This document shows positions 10,046-23,341 of a stretch of 64,000 bases of DNA, in pieces. Where the stretch lies: the NCBI GenBank assembly GCA_963978905.1, contig OZ022257.1, forward strand, positions 45,766,203-45,830,202. The letters run 5' to 3'. Source of the stretch: Trichostrongylus colubriformis. Lineage: Eukaryota; Nematoda; Chromadorea; Rhabditida; Trichostrongylidae. A program made the position numbers and the translations under genes. Position 1 is the first letter of the stretch. Every line of letters begins with the position of its first letter. The notes under the pieces are model-generated. The model ran no database searches and was not told the DNA's origin. It saw nothing but the letters and a program-made list of their open reading frames with translations.

Positions 10046-13000
10046 GTATATTTAGTATGTGGTGTCTCCAAGTACAACATACTAAAATTTCTCTTGGATC
10101 GAACCAGTCGCAAAAAAGAGTAATAAACCCGAGTAAAAATCATTGGGCCGAAGATTTTCGAGCGCTACTGATATACCATTTGTCTAACGTACGCTACTAC
10201 ACTCACTACACAGAAAAGCTTTTCACTGGAAATAATTTATTCATCACCGCAATGTATTGAACGAGCTCCATGGTTATCATTCCATCTACCGTTAAATAAA
10301 ATAGAATCGATCTCGCCCTCTTTCTTTAATCTTTCGATATTTTCCAACGATTTCACATGGCGCACGTTAACATTTGATTCGATAGATATTTCAGATCATA
10401 CTTTATAGCTGAACTCCTTATCCTAGCACGTTCACATATCTGTCTCGAATGCCGCTACTATGCCCCATGGGTCAGTTATGTAAATAAATTGCGTGTTGTT
10501 CACGTTGATAGCCTCCACAATATCTGCTCTGGCAACGCCAATAAACTCAACTTTTATATTTTTCGAAATTTTACGAGATTTTCTGCAGAACGTAGGAAAA
10601 CGTCGACATGAAGAACATAGATCAAGGAGGAATTCGTCAAAAATTTCCAGCTTTTTGGTTGGTTTCGGTGATCACCCGAATTTGGCACCCATAAAATGCT
10701 CCAACACTAGCACCATTTATCTTTGACGCTATGAGCATGTTCTGCCCAATTTTGACGTGGACATGGAACGGTGGGCCAGCTTGAGCCGTTTCTGTTCCCT
10801 CCAGCCTGTTCGGGGAACCATTTATTTTTGATTTTGCATGATTTTAGCATAAGGGTCAGTGACTAGTTAACATGAAATTCTCTGGAAAGGGATCTCGTAA
10901 CAAGAGTTTCGTCTACGTTCACGGAAACAAGCGAAGCATAGCAATCAGGAGTTTTCACATCGTTTGGTGGTTAAAAGGCACTCTCCCAGCAAACTTCCCC
11001 AGTGGCACTCTGCCTCGCTACAAGAGAACGCAGCACCGCCCTGCCGACGCAAAGTATGAACGCGGTCTCAGCGGGAATGTCCTCACCATTTGCCGAAAAC
11101 AAGAAACGCCTTGTTCACCGAGGGTTTGCCGTCGCATGTTAGATCTTTCTGTATTAGATTTTCACTTCGTTCTTGAAATCTTCATGTTGTAGATCTTACT
11201 ATCAACCATCAAATGATGTGAAAACTCTTGAATGCTATGCTATATACATAGTTGCACGGCATCTTGCAGAAGCACGTGCACATCGCCGGCAAAAGATCAC
11301 CCGATCATCTTCTGTATGTGTAATGGCTTTCGCTCTACGGCTTCTGATGCACCCACTAATACGCATTTCATTTGATACACTTCACTGCACGTTACACCCG
11401 GAACAAATCATCCATAGTGTTCATATACGTCATTTTTCATATATTAGTTTACCATGATGAGATCACCATAAGAAGTAGATTTCTTTGCTGCTCAGCCCAA
11501 AAGACCAAGGGATTGAAGTCCTCTCATGGAACTTTGCAGTGATTCAAGCCTGCAAAACGCTTTTAGCGACTTCATGAGATTGATGTGAATGCTTCAGAGA
11601 GGCAAACGGCCGTCACAATAAACAAGCTTCTTCTGGAAACTTTCGAAGGCCTTACGGAAGCCGTATTAGGGATAAGGCTTCATACAAGAGAGAAGTTTTC
11701 TCACCTGATTCTACTGAATGTGAGCAAGGTGTACCTACCACGGAAATAATTTTGGAATGGCTTCTTATTTGTTCATTTTCTCCTGCATGGAAAAGTCTTT
11801 GCAAGTCCCAATTATGAATTTAGCGGATTCGCTGCGATAAAAGAGGGACAGTGGTTGAAAAGGTTACATTTTTCATGGTTTACACAACTATATTCACCTG
11901 ATGCGGAGTCAAGGGTCTCTGGAGGAATAGATGAGAATCTTCCATCACAGAACTGAAAATATCCCGGGTATCTGCTCCATACCGAAGTAACAACAACGAT
12001 TTCCCCAGTGAAGAACTGCAAGACTGTAAGTCCTTCCCTTCAACACAGATAGAATAAAAAGATAGGGTTTCAGGCATTAATCAATCCCTTCTGTGGGAAG
12101 CGGCCCGTATTCAAGTTCCATTCAGAATCATGGTGGCCGATCAATGCAATTTGGCCTATAAAATGATTTGCGGTCTGCTACCAATTCATCTATTCATCTC
12201 CGGAGAGATGGAGGGCTTGGTTGGCCTGAGGAGACTTGATGGAGGATTTGATCCACGCACCTTGAGATTGGGAGTGTGCACCACTGTCACTACATCACAC
12301 AAAATATGCATATGCCGAACAGAAATGAAATGCTGAGACTAATGGGCTGCTAAAAGTATTTTCAGCTGTTGACAATGGGCTTCTCAATTCAAACTTATTA
12401 TTATTACTCAGGTTTCGCAATTCCCTGAAGAGTAACCATATGTGAAAGGAGTCTTGCTCAAAGGTGTCCGGTGTTGACGGAGCCGCAGAGCACATAATAT
12501 TTTTCAGAGCGGGATACCCTTGTTGAATCCTCGAGTGCACTTGAATGCCTCTGAGATTCCTCTATGGAAGAGAATAGTGAGATTGATTCTCACCTTTTTT
12601 TTCCGTCATCAGAAATCCACTGCAGAGACACTCAATCGGAAATGTTCTACGGTGGCCTCCAGCCTCCACGGTTTTTGCGATTATGGGTGTGTACATTGGC
12701 ATCATTTTCAGAGTTTCTAGAACAAGAGAACCATCCTTACGATTTCCTTCTCAGCAGGATTAGGAGCCGTGAGAGAGCGCACGAGATTGTGCATTATCTT
12801 TGAAATGGTAGTCCCGTGAGAACGAAACGGGATGACTGCCCTTCTTGTTATACTAGGGCGATATGATATGACTAAGTGCATGCAGAGCTTGATCAGAGGA
12901 TTTGGTAAGGGAGCATTCGAAGGCACCGGAAGGAGGGTAAGGAAGGAAAGCGTATGTTAGCACATTGCCCTCTGTGAACGAAAACTTGACCACAGAAAAG

Positions 13001-13640
13001 ACGGTGTGCAACGAAAATCTCGCTAAAAAACACGCCTTGTGGCACTCTGTGATTTTAGCGCGCTTCACTTTCAACTGCTATCTTCAAGCGGGCCAACGTC
13101 ACTGTCGTATGATGTCGCGTAGGGCAAAATTGATTTCATTCATTATGATGTCAAACTTGTAAAACAGCACACAGCAAGAAACAAGTGAAACAATGAAAGA
13201 GAGAATAGACAAAAGAGTAAGAAGAGAGTGACTGCATTAGAAACCCCGATGAGTTCACATTCGAAGTCTTGTAAGGTGTAATGTGCGCAAAATATGTATG
13301 AGACTGCAGGTCACCGTAACTCATACCATAAGCCCGCCAAAGCCTATTCTATGAACAAGTGTTTTCGCCAGAGAAAGGGGCATACCTAAAGTGTGGTAAA
13401 ACCTAACCATTTATCTCTGCAGATCGGATGAAGAGCATTTTCTGTATACTGTATTGGCTTGAAGAAGAAGGCGGCATTCTGACGCCAACAAAAGAATAGG
13501 TCTTCGAAAAAGATCCCTGCCTCTGACTAATTGGTCTTTTGGCTTTGGACATCAACGAGAAATAATTTCCAATTTCATCAGTATCAAGCCATTATAACTG
13601 AAATACGGTCACGACTCAGTGACTCAGTCGCATTAATCCA
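10046..13640. other. No gene recognised
   Basis: Several open frames of 65-106 codons overlap on both strands (for example 10872-11192 +, 12295-12540 -). None shows a known motif, signal peptide plus splice context, or a phase-consistent neighbour exon. The 13110-13260 stretch (CATTCATTATGATGTC...ACAAGTGAAACAATG...GAGAATAGACAAA) resembles 24020-24180 and 25390-25500, so it is an interspersed repeat. Confidence 0.5.
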
Positions 13641-13645
13641 CAACA

Positions 13646-13974
13646 ATCCCTCTATTATATAAACCTCTAACTTTGTGTGTCGGTTTGTCGGTTGGTATGT
13701 CGCCCTGTATGTCTGTCCAACCGCGAGCTAGAGGTTGTGATAGGGGATTTCAGGGAAATCGACGGCTCAGCGTCTGGGGATATCAATTAGTGACTACCAA
13801 CCTGCCAACCTGAGCCCGCATTACCTTCGTGTTAGCACTTCCACACCGCACTTCATTTAAAATACCTGCCACGTACACCCACAGCCATTCCGCGGTGTGC
13901 TGAAGTCGCACTAGGTGTCACCACACCGTAATGGCATGCAGGTATGTCGGAGGAGCAGTGCCATTTGGACTAGA
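13646..13974 (+). repeat. Possible small Helitron-like element
   Basis: It starts A|TCCCTCTATTATATAAACC followed by GTGTGTCGG/TTTGTCGG/GTATGTC runs, as many Helitron 5' ends do, and reaches a CTAG at 13971-13974. The base after CTAG is A, not the expected T, and no clear hairpin precedes it, so the call is weak. Confidence 0.25.
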
Positions 13975-14411
13975 CCGATCAGAGAGTGGGTAATTGCTCA
14001 AATGAAAACGATTGCAATCTTTTGAACAAGTCATTGTGGGCTCAGGTAACTATCATAATGTGAATAGAGAGCCGGAAGCGGACAGTTGACCATACCATCA
14101 GGGGGTATACTCACCTATTTCTACAAGTAGAGGGTGACACCAGCGGATGATTTCATCCACATGAATGTTAATTCGATAAAACTGTACGTTCTATCTTTGC
14201 CGAACCACATCGATGAGTTGGTGATGCTTAAATTATGTTATGCGTAACAGCAGCTCACTAGCGCTGTATGACGAGCGAGTTACACTGCGTAGCTAGAACT
14301 GTTATGCTAATACTTTGAAATTACCCTATTTTGGAACTAATCAGGGAATAAAAGAAATTGTGACATTCCTTTTCGAATTCCTCCGGGAACCTTCTGATTT
14401 TAGGCCACAAA

Positions 14412-17400
14412 ATGGGCCCCGTCAGTATTATACGCATGTCAATGGTCAGCTTTGTGGCATCAGTACTATCACTAGCAGCTCTTATGACTGGTGTCTCATA
14501 CATATTTTGGACGATGCATAATATTGCGTGCGATTTGAATGAACAACTCCTCGCTGCTACGGTAAGTTCTTTTAGGATCAGTATACATCCCTTCTTAGCA
14601 TTCTGGGGCGGGGGGGGGGGTAAGTATAATAGTAATAAGTCTGTTCCTTCACCATGAATTACATGAAGAAGGCACCCTTCGCAGCAAACTTGGAAAAAGC
14701 CTTAAGATATATGACATATTTTGAGACACCCGAACAAGTCGAAATCTCTGAGCTCGCAGTAACTGGCAGAGAAAACAGTGGGGAATCGTATCCTTCAAGA
14801 AGGATACGCTAGTGAATAGCACATTAGAGCTCAATTTAGTGTGAGTGTTCTTGAAATCGAATTTAGTGGTCCCATCTAGTCCCAGCTTCCACTTTTTAAA
14901 GTATTTCAGGCATGTCACAAAAGATTTTGAAGACATTGAGTTCACTAAGCTGACCGGCTGGCGATTCTAAAGAGATTTAACTCGTTGCGAGATACTGCAT
15001 ACTATTTCTGTACCCAACAAACGTGCTTTTATCTATCGAATTTTCAATTCAATATTTCTGACTTTTAGCGCATTGTCGAATCATCATGGCAAGATCTGAT
15101 GGCTATGGAGGGATCAGACGGAGTTCGAGTTCAGTCTTGGAGAGCAGTTCGGCAGGCAGTCAACCAGGATCTTGAAGCTATCGACCAGGTGTTGAAGGAT
15201 TCAATACAGAAATATACATGATGACCTCTTGACGTCTTTTGCAATGTTTTTTTACAGATGCCGAGCGGATCTATCCCTGTTCAGTGGTCTGGATATGGCG
15301 ACAAACGTGGAAGTGAAACGGTTTCGTTTCTGCTCATTTCTAATCACTTTTTAAAGGCACAGTACACGATAATATGATTATATTGATTCCATCCCCGAGT
15401 AGATAGCCGCCTCCACCAGAGCAACATGTGTGCCATCACCGCGGCGCGAGGGTGAGTGCTAAACGCGTAAAGAACCCGTAAATCAGATGACGGCCACCGT
15501 CTCAAGATTACCCACACCCATCCACACGCCAGCAGAGAAGCGGTGGCATATACGTGTATAGGAGGCATGATATCGACTGCGATAAGAAAAGATATGGAAA
15601 ATTTCCATAGGAACAGCAATCTTATCGGATGATATTATCACGCAAAAACTTGTCGAAATGTTTGCCTCTGGTCTGAAGGCTCGTCAAAGCCAAAGGTCAG
15701 GGGCACCTAATTACCATGGTTTTTGAAAAGATTATTCGCCTCTTTCTTCACTTATGTGTTCTTCAGCACCTCCAGAGTCCTTATGGAGCGAGACGACGCA
15801 CGAAAATTATCGTGAATTGTGCCTTTAAGGCAAAGAAATCATTCGCAGTCAGTAAGGGAAGTGATGGTGAAACAGAGCAAATTATGATCACGATATCTCT
15901 ACATAGAAAGAAATCCATCTGCATATGGGACGCAAATCTATTCCAAAATTCGAAGTATCCGAATTATGCGACGGGATACCATTTACTACTTCAACATGGT
16001 ATTTTGACACCTGAGCAATTTTTTTAAAAGCTCAGCGAGCTGAACTACGAAACCTGCAAACATTAAACAGGCTTCAAAATTTTCATTGTACCTTTAGAGT
16101 AACGATAAGGCATAGGAGAGGCGCAAATTCATTCGTCCTCCTGGCACGACGATAACCTTGCTGAAATACCCACGCCTCTCTTGAAACATGTAGATGCCCT
16201 GAATATTAAATTGTCGAGAAAGTTCTTTCGTTTTTTGAAGCGATTCATTTTATCAGTTCATCACAACTCAGAGCATACAAAACAGGGTAATCACCATCTT
16301 GTTCTACCACTCTTCGCCACCTTTCAGACAAACTTGCTATGCCATCCGCGTATAACTGATCTCACTTTAATTTGAAAAAGTTGCACAAATACCGTTTCAT
16401 ATCATCTCCATTATTGAAGGTTTTTCTTTGAATGGCGTGAGATAGGGAAAAGAAAAGATGATGATCCGTTGGAGCAAGATAAGGGCTATAAGGTGGATGG
16501 GGCAGCACCTCTCATTCGAGTTCGAGAATTTAGAGGCGAGTCACTTTTTCAATATGTGCACAAGCATAATCGTGCAGGAAACGAATCGTGTCACGTTCGG
16601 ACGTTTCTCTCTGATTTTCGCAACCAGTCGATCCAGCTCCTTACAGTGTAGGTCTGCTGTTAGTATAGTGTTGCGAGCCAGCACCCGCGATCGTTCGTTG
16701 TCGACCTCCGATGGGTGTCCTGACCGGTCACAATCTTTGACATTGTAGTTGCCTTTTGGAAGGCGTTCGAACCAAAGTTGTGCCACAAGTTCAGACCTTG
16801 ACTTGTGGCACAACTTTAGTCCCTGAGTGCAGCGTTTATACGACGATGGATTCGGTGCTGAGAGGCCATATCTGAAATCATATAGTAGAAGGCCCCGAAA
16901 GTACTCCTTTGATTTTTTGTTGTGCCGAAAAAGGTTATCCGAGAAATTAAAGACAATAATACCTATAGATGCGTGTGAACTTGCACTACATGTGTGTGTA
17001 CAGAAGAAATTGCTGGAAAGTAGCTTGGCGGGAAAAAAGCACGTTTAAAAAAAAACGAAAGAAGTTTCCCGCAACCTAATACATCGTATAAACTCCGTAC
17101 GGTTCTTCCGAATAAAAGAGTTGTCATAGCAGAATTTTAGACTTCAGTAGAGGATTTTTGCCGTATGAGATCTATGGGAGACGTGCGTAAAATAAATTGT
17201 AGATGCTGTTGTTGTATACATCATGCAGCACCACACGCCCCGACACTTTCTTCTTCCCTCACTCAGAGCGGAGCTACCTGTGAGACCGAATTTCTGTAAG
17301 ACCCTTCCAAAATGACTCCTTTCAAAGGGAGGTCCCATAGGGAGGAGGTACATATGAAAATTCTTCGAGATGATGCAGCACACCAGCTCCCTCTGTAATC

Positions 17401-20400
17401 GCAGGCAGTGAACCTATGGATGCCAAGGAAAGCGCAGACAGCGCGCAATAATGATGAGGATTACTGTAAGCGAAATGTTATGTCGGCACCCCATACTGTA
17501 GCTGAAGATGAAGCGGCCTTGTATCGAGTACAATCTTCACAGAAGAACTCACAAGCAGGTATTCCAACTCATGAGGCTCCTTTTGAAAGCAGTTTTTTGC
17601 ATGTATGGGGTACGTGCAGGACACATATAACTGATGTCCATTTTTGCTGAGCGGACCCACGAATGCCAAGAAGTTTTGATAGTTCGGTCCCCACTAAGGA
17701 CAAATTTTTACAAAATTAGGATTTTCATTTTCTGGGTTCGTAAAGATTTGAATATGGAAACCAAGTATGATCATTTTGAAAATTCCAGTCTACCAAGTAC
17801 AGTGATCACCTTGAAAATTTCAGTCTATTGTCAGTTTTGAGCAAGTTTGGCAGTCCATTTTTTACCTATCAGCGCTAATAGCGCGAGACCGAGGCACTTC
17901 TGCTTGTAACGAACACGATATTCGTGTTCAGAAGTTCAAACTACCCCCTGCAATTAGTTTCCAGCCCAATCGAGATTTTGGCCCGAAATCGGAAATTCGA
18001 GGTAGCCTCGGTATACCTTCGACTGCACGTTCGACGGAGACGACGGTATTACTTGTCAAGATATCCTGACTATTTCTCTTGCTCGATCCTTCGTAGGTGA
18101 AGTTATAGCGAAAGACATCCACGCTTTGTATATTCCATCGATTTTTATCGATTTTGTTAGTTATTCACTTCTATAAATAGGAAGGGCAACGAGTACCCAT
18201 CAAACATGCTTTCTCGAAGTTAGGGTCAAAATTTTGACTTGGCTAGAAATGTGTTCCCAGGACTAGTTTGATCATCTGAACACGAATATAGCTCTTATTT
18301 CGTGAGGAACCGCGAATTCCGAACGCTATAGGTCTCTACATGCAAAGGTCAGATCACCAAATTTACTGTAAATTCATATGGAGTCAACCTGGCACGCTGT
18401 CAACGGGAATCATAGTCATTTAGCATAAACAGACACATTTGAAGATGAAAACGCAGAGGCGAAAAAAGCTGCGAAAGTTTGCCACCGCCAGGATCATGCG
18501 CAAACCTATGCACATGGTTCACTTTCTGTACAGGATGGAGACAGAATTTTATTTCCTCCCGCATTTGGCTTTGTTTCGGATGTGAATTAGAAGAACACCT
18601 TTGGATCTGCACATGGTCAAAGCTACAAAGAGTATTGGCGAAATAAACGAATTAAAATCGCCCTTTTGAAAAGAAATTTCTTTACTCCTTTTCTGGCATT
18701 CGTAGGGCGGTTCAGCGAAAATGGAAGCCGCTCAAATATAGCTGTTGGTATCCCCCCATACGATGGAAAACCGCTTTCCATACACGCACCATGACCTGAA
18801 AGACCTCCTTCGTCAGCTGAAAAATGGTAGCGGCAACTGTCTCATGATGATGCTCACACGCAGACAAACTTGCAATTCCTCCTGTCCTTGGTGGAGATAT
18901 GAAGGATGCTGAGGTGTGAGAAATATGTAAATCAGCAAGTAAATTCATGGGAATTTTATTCAATCATAGGTTTATCTGAAACCACCCTTCTGACGATGAT
19001 ACTTGTCCTGAGTAAAGCCGGGTGTAGACATTTATTTGAAGATCCTTTTCTATTGTTACTTCAAAGCATATAAAAGCTGTAAGACAGTCCATTTGAGCTA
19101 CTTTATTTGTTTGGGCACTGCATGCACAGTAAGACCTCCACCTGCCGATAAGAGCCTACCGATTTACTTTTCCTGTCATATTCTTTCTTTCAGCTTTCGG
19201 TGACCTCTTCTTCGATCACCGTTCATGAATCACTAAGTGTCAGAAGTCCGCCATCAATACCTGTGGTTTCTAAGATCGATTTTACCGATGTGATCGATCG
19301 AACCTCATCGTCACCAGCCCCAGAAGAGATGACGACCACATCTGCGCAAGGACGTTGGCTCCAGCAAAGTCAAACGCAAGCAACATCAACGTTGCAGCAA
19401 GTTTATTCCATGGAAGAAACTCCATACAGTAGTGGGGCTCGCGGCGAGAAGTTGCCAAGCAGTTCATATGAGCCTCCAACAATGACTCCGTTTCAAACCA
19501 CCGAACGATATCCAGTCCCTGATTATGGCTATGCTTACACCAAGCTTAAATGTAAGTTAGTTACGTTTAGTAGTACTACATAGCCTCATTGTCACCGTGC
19601 GACTGTTTGGATTTGTAGTACAGAACTGTTTTTAGAAATCTAATTTCTCTCAAATTCAGTCAAATAATTACAGTACATGCACAAAAACACGAAAAGAAGC
19701 GAGAAGTACCCTCTGCAGAAATGGTAAAACAGGAGAAGCAGCAGCTCGCTTGGATATTAGCCGAGCAACATTTGTGCAGCGGACGGGAGCTGAGCGCAGT
19801 TCAAATTGTCGTGCCCGATGTTGATTTGCTCTCCACTCTGCGTCCCTGACCACATGATCGACGCCTTTTCGCTTCTAGAGCCCGCCTCGCGGCACCGGAT
19901 TCTCTGATGCCTCGTTGGACGTTACTTACAAGGGGTTGTACATGGCTGGATTCCCGCTTTTTTAAATGAAACGTTGTATGTGACCCGTAGAATGCAAATA
20001 CAAGGTAAATATATGGGTAGCAGAAGAACTCAGAATCCCGTGAACGATTCCTTTAAGCCGGAACTAGTTTACTGTTTCACGACGGCAGGAAAACAAAGCT
20101 AGTCGCATTCCCTATTGCTCGACCAAATTTCGTGCTCCCGTCTTCTTCAGATTTTCAAACGCGGTATTACGTGCTCCACCAACTATCACCCAAACATCTG
20201 TACACTAATTAATGGAAGCTCAAGGGCAAAAATAACTGATAGGATAGGCAGAGATTCGGGTCAGGAGGGAAGTGGATTGGTACCGTAAACGTACGGATTG
20301 CTGCATGGAGATTTATGATAAAATGAAAAATTAATCTAGAAAGGAGGTGCTGGAACTTCAGAGGAGGAATTTACCTCGAGGAATGCTTGAGCAGTGTTCA

Positions 20401-22381
20401 GAGTTTCCGATCGCGCCAGCGTTTTACGATTAGGTGATCAGGCGACTGGGCAAAATGAAATAGATACAATCTATCAAGGCTTAGGTCATCGCTGCCCTCC
20501 TCTGAGCGCAGCTCTGACTTGAGTGTACGCACCCCGATCACTGGACTCATAGTAAGAAGAAGTTTGAAAGAGTGCGGAGCTCACATAACCCAGTGGAAGC
20601 CTGCTGAACGCAATGCGTGAGAATGCGCATTTTCCTAGGAAGTCCATAAACTAGCCAGTTACATGTTTTGAGGTTGCTGTTCTTTGCGCGACTACGACTA
20701 TACGCAAACCCTACCTATGTCTCCCATCTGCCCAGCCGGTGATAAAGGGCCACCTGGAGTGAAAGGGTGAGTTATCAAAACACATTGATTATGCATGGCA
20801 ATAAAATGCTTTCTTACTACTAATCTTTAGCAAGAGATTCATTGTTTATTACTCAGTTCGATATCGATCATCTTTAGAGATCCTGGAGAGCCAGGAATGC
20901 CTGGAAGTAATGGCTATGATGGCGAACCGGCACATTATGTCTTAAGGCCATATGCTCCGCCATATCTTGATTCGAAAGATTTCTGTCCCCTCTGTCCTGC
21001 AGGACCTCCTGGTCTCACAGGACCAAAAGGAGCAATGGGATATCGCGGCCATAGAGGCTTGAGAGGGGTGCCCGGTGCACCCGGTTTGCACGGACAGCCG
21101 GGCCTCATAGGTGCAACAGGTGACGTTGGCGAGAGAGGTCGTCCGGGCATCAAAGGATATAAAGGATCCAGGTTCCGCTTCTCATCTTAAATGCCATTGG
21201 TTCTAAAGCTCTAGAGAACTTCAATTATAGAACGCTCTGCGTTTTTTACAGAGGTTCTTACGGTATCATCAGCTCCAAGGGGAAGCCCGGCAATCCTGGT
21301 CCCCCAGGATCCCCAGGAGGTATGAACCTTTTCGTGTGATAAAAATGAGGTCTGAATGCGGCCACATTCAGTACCCGGCCCACGTGGTATCGGCGGTGCT
21401 CCTGGAGACTATGGTCCAATGGGGAAGCAAGGGCCAGTCGGCCCACCTGGAGTGCAGGTATGCTGTATATTTGGCCTTGTATTCCTATGGCGATTATCTA
21501 CTCTGAGTTCTAGAAAAGTTGGGATTCAGGTTGAGGGTCCCAGCTTTTTTCTAGCTCTTTTCCAAGGGTTTCCAACAAATTCTCAGAAAGTCTCACGCGT
21601 TCTCCCGGTCCCCCATTGAGTGAGAGCGCCCCTAATGTGAATCGACGCCCCACATCGCAGATGCGCATGATCTCGATCGATACGACACCAGTGAGAAACA
21701 TCGGAAACAGAAAATCCATCAGGAATTCTAAAGGGGAGAAAGAAATGGAATTTGATACCTGGGGTATTCTATCATTTTCCTTACATTTGGTTTCACTGAA
21801 GTAGCCTCTGCTTCCATCTGTACTCAGTAATCAACCGAATTCTCTTCGCTTGTATTTGCGAGTTTTGGTTGATAACCGCCTATGATCGACTAAATGAATG
21901 ATGGTATGCCCTCGCTAAGAGACCCTGAGCAGCCAACTTAGCTCCAACAACGTTGTCAGAGCATGCCACACATAGTTCCCTTTGCAATCAACGTTATTAA
22001 CAATCATTTAGGGACCTCCCGGTGCCGATGGTCTTGACGGAAATGTGGGCAGGGAGGGTCCCCAAGGGAAAAATGGACCACATTGTCCATGCTCTACGAA
22101 TTTCTACGAACGTTATCATTCCACTAAAAATCCGGAAAGACCTCTGATCACAACTAGCCCTTCGGTTGCGCCCAGCATTACCCCTGCACCGGAATACCAG
22201 GTGAGCAATGATGCCATTCATACAGAGTATACTGATCGCACTTATTTTCCTGAATTTTCAGAGTCTTCAGGAAATTACTCCAGCGAAGACGAAATTCGAC
22301 TACAGGAAACGTTCCGTACCTGTAGAAAGGTTACCGAAGAAGAAAAAAGTTGCGGTAGTGGAATTTAATCGATCTGATTAG
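14412..22381 (+). CDS. Nematode cuticle collagen, 10 exons
   Basis: Predicted secreted or membrane-tethered cuticle collagen of about 492 aa. Exons: 14412-14561, 15069-15188, 15258-15320, 19194-19551, 20736-20766, 20878-21171, 21252-21319, 21372-21457, 22012-22200, 22262-22381. All junction phases agree and nearly all donors are GT(A/G)AGT-like; the exon 3 donor, GTTTCG, is weak. Exons 1-2 form the nematode cuticle collagen N-terminal domain: one hydrophobic segment (residues about 8-33) followed by SSWQDLM. Exon 4 (residues about 112-231) is a Ser/Thr/Pro-rich non-collagenous block. Exons 5-9 are Gly-X-Y repeats, broken by a 24-residue segment containing CPLC and ending at a CPC pair, both usual for cuticle collagens. 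The last exon encodes a short basic tail (PKKKKVAVVEF). If the 61-bp last intron is retained, an alternative frame stops after 22368. Intron 3 is 3.9 kb and filled with repeats. Which collagen subfamily it belongs to was not determined. Confidence 0.93.
15355..15824. mobile_element. TTAA-flanked MITE in collagen intron 3
   Basis: TTAA at 15351-15354 is followed by AGGCACAGTACACGATAAT. The complement, ATTATCGTGAATTGTGCCT, ends at 15824 and is followed by TTAA at 15825-15828. A four-base TTAA target is typical of piggyBac-type insertion. No transposase is present. Confidence 0.7.
16206..17079 (-). mobile_element. Decayed mariner remnant, 874 bp
   Basis: Ends TTAAATTGTCGAGAAAG... (16206) and ...GAAGTTTCCCGCAACCTAA (17079) are imperfect inverted repeats with TA on both sides (16204-16205, 17080-17081). 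The minus strand near 16770-16590 encodes the mariner second helix-turn-helix region (FERLPKGNYNVKDCDRSGHP, then SEVDNERSRVL). At 16774-16817 a perfect 17-bp hairpin (AAAGTTGTGCCACAAGT and its complement, 10-nt loop) marks a local snap-back inversion. It is broken in all frames. Confidence 0.85.
17921..18286. mobile_element. TA-flanked MITE, 366 bp
   Basis: TTCGTGTTCAGAAGTTCAAAC at the left end matches, in inverted orientation, GTTTGATCATCTGAACACGAA at the right end. TA flanks both sides (17919-17920, 18287-18288). The left flank also makes a small perfect palindrome, GAACACGATATTCGTGTTC. It is non-coding and lies in collagen intron 3. Confidence 0.7.
20397..20475. repeat. Relic of the GATCGCC-type minisatellite family
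   Basis: TTCAGAGTTTCCGATCGCG...TTAGGTGATCAGGCGACTG then CAAAATGAAATAGATACAAT resembles 32095-32320 and, in reverse, 54780-54985. It lies in collagen intron 4. Confidence 0.5.
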
Positions 22382-23047
22382 TTTTAGCGACCAATCGACC
22401 CGTAAAAACGCACATAGTGTGGGCTACAGGAAATCGAAGCGACATGCGATCTCACACTGGTTTGACGGAGTCGTCGATTTTAATCCTTATACTGGAAGGA
22501 TCGTGTTTGCGATATAATTGTGCTAAATGTGTTTTGAGAGCTTCCATGATGACTACTGGGTTATTATATGGTTCATGATTAACGATTAGATTCGCATTTT
22601 TCATGCAATATTTCTTATGAATAATGAAATATTTCTGAATTTCACTGGGTCACTGGATAGGCAATGTCGTTTTTTGGAGGAAAATTTTTTTTATAAAGTC
22701 GCAACTTTGTGCAGCATGTTATAAATCCAAAAGAGACCCACCTCACTTCATAGTCGTATGTAAGCACAAATGTTGTTATTCCTAGAATGGGGCCGATTTT
22801 CAAGTTACGAACGGAAGGTCTAATCGACGAAAATTGAGCTGACTGTCAGTTCATTAAATCACTATAATTCACTTGAGGGAAATCAATCAGTGACATGTCC
22901 TGTACTTGACCCCGATCTCTTGTGCAAGTTCGACCACTTGTTGATTGAGAACTTACGCCGCTTTTTTCAGAATGCTTTTCTTGAAAGCACTAACGTTTCA
23001 ATGAAAAAAATTTGTCCTTGAATTCTTTGTTTACTAATGCTTTATAG
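22382..23047. other. Intergenic, no feature recognised
   Basis: This is the collagen 3' flank. No clear AATAAA follows the collagen stop in this stretch. It is AT-rich and has no repeat that I could match elsewhere in the window. Confidence 0.5.
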
Positions 23048-23056
23048 ATTAATCGA

Positions 23057-23341
23057 ATGGATTTTCCTGCGCTGTTGAGAACATGTTCCGTTATGGTTTT
23101 GATTGCGATTCAGGTTGAATTTTTAAAACCTTGTATTAGGGGTCCAGTGGACATTATTTCAAAATTTTTTCGGCCTAAAAATGAGATTGGGAAAAAAATG
23201 AATTTGGGAAAAGATGTAAGCCGTCTCTATTCATTACCTCTTTTTGATGCTTTAGCTGAAAGAGTGACAAGATTCTCGATCAACCAGTTCATGGAACTTT
23301 TAGGAAAGGTCGGGGCAAATGCAAGGCATTTGATTGACTGA
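23057..23341 (+). CDS. Possible small secreted protein, 94 aa
   Basis: An open frame starting MDFPALLRTCSVMVLIAIQV, which looks like a short signal peptide (hydrophobic core at residues 9-19), followed by a basic, Leu-rich mature part of about 72 residues with one Cys. A good 3' splice acceptor (TGCTTTATAG|A) ends at 23047, ten bases before the ATG, and could receive a spliced leader. An AATAAA lies about 30 bp after the stop (near 23372). I do not recognise the family. It could instead be the terminal exon of a longer gene, or a chance frame. Confidence 0.4.
   Translation: MDFPALLRTCSVMVLIAIQVEFLKPCIRGPVDIISKFFRPKNEIGKKMNLGKDVSRLYSLPLFDALAERVTRFSINQFMELLGKVGANARHLID

Noticed and set aside
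20071..20078. CTGTTTCA, resembling the C. elegans type I piRNA upstream motif
   Set aside because: A single 8-mer in an intron without the required spacing and AT context; expected by chance.
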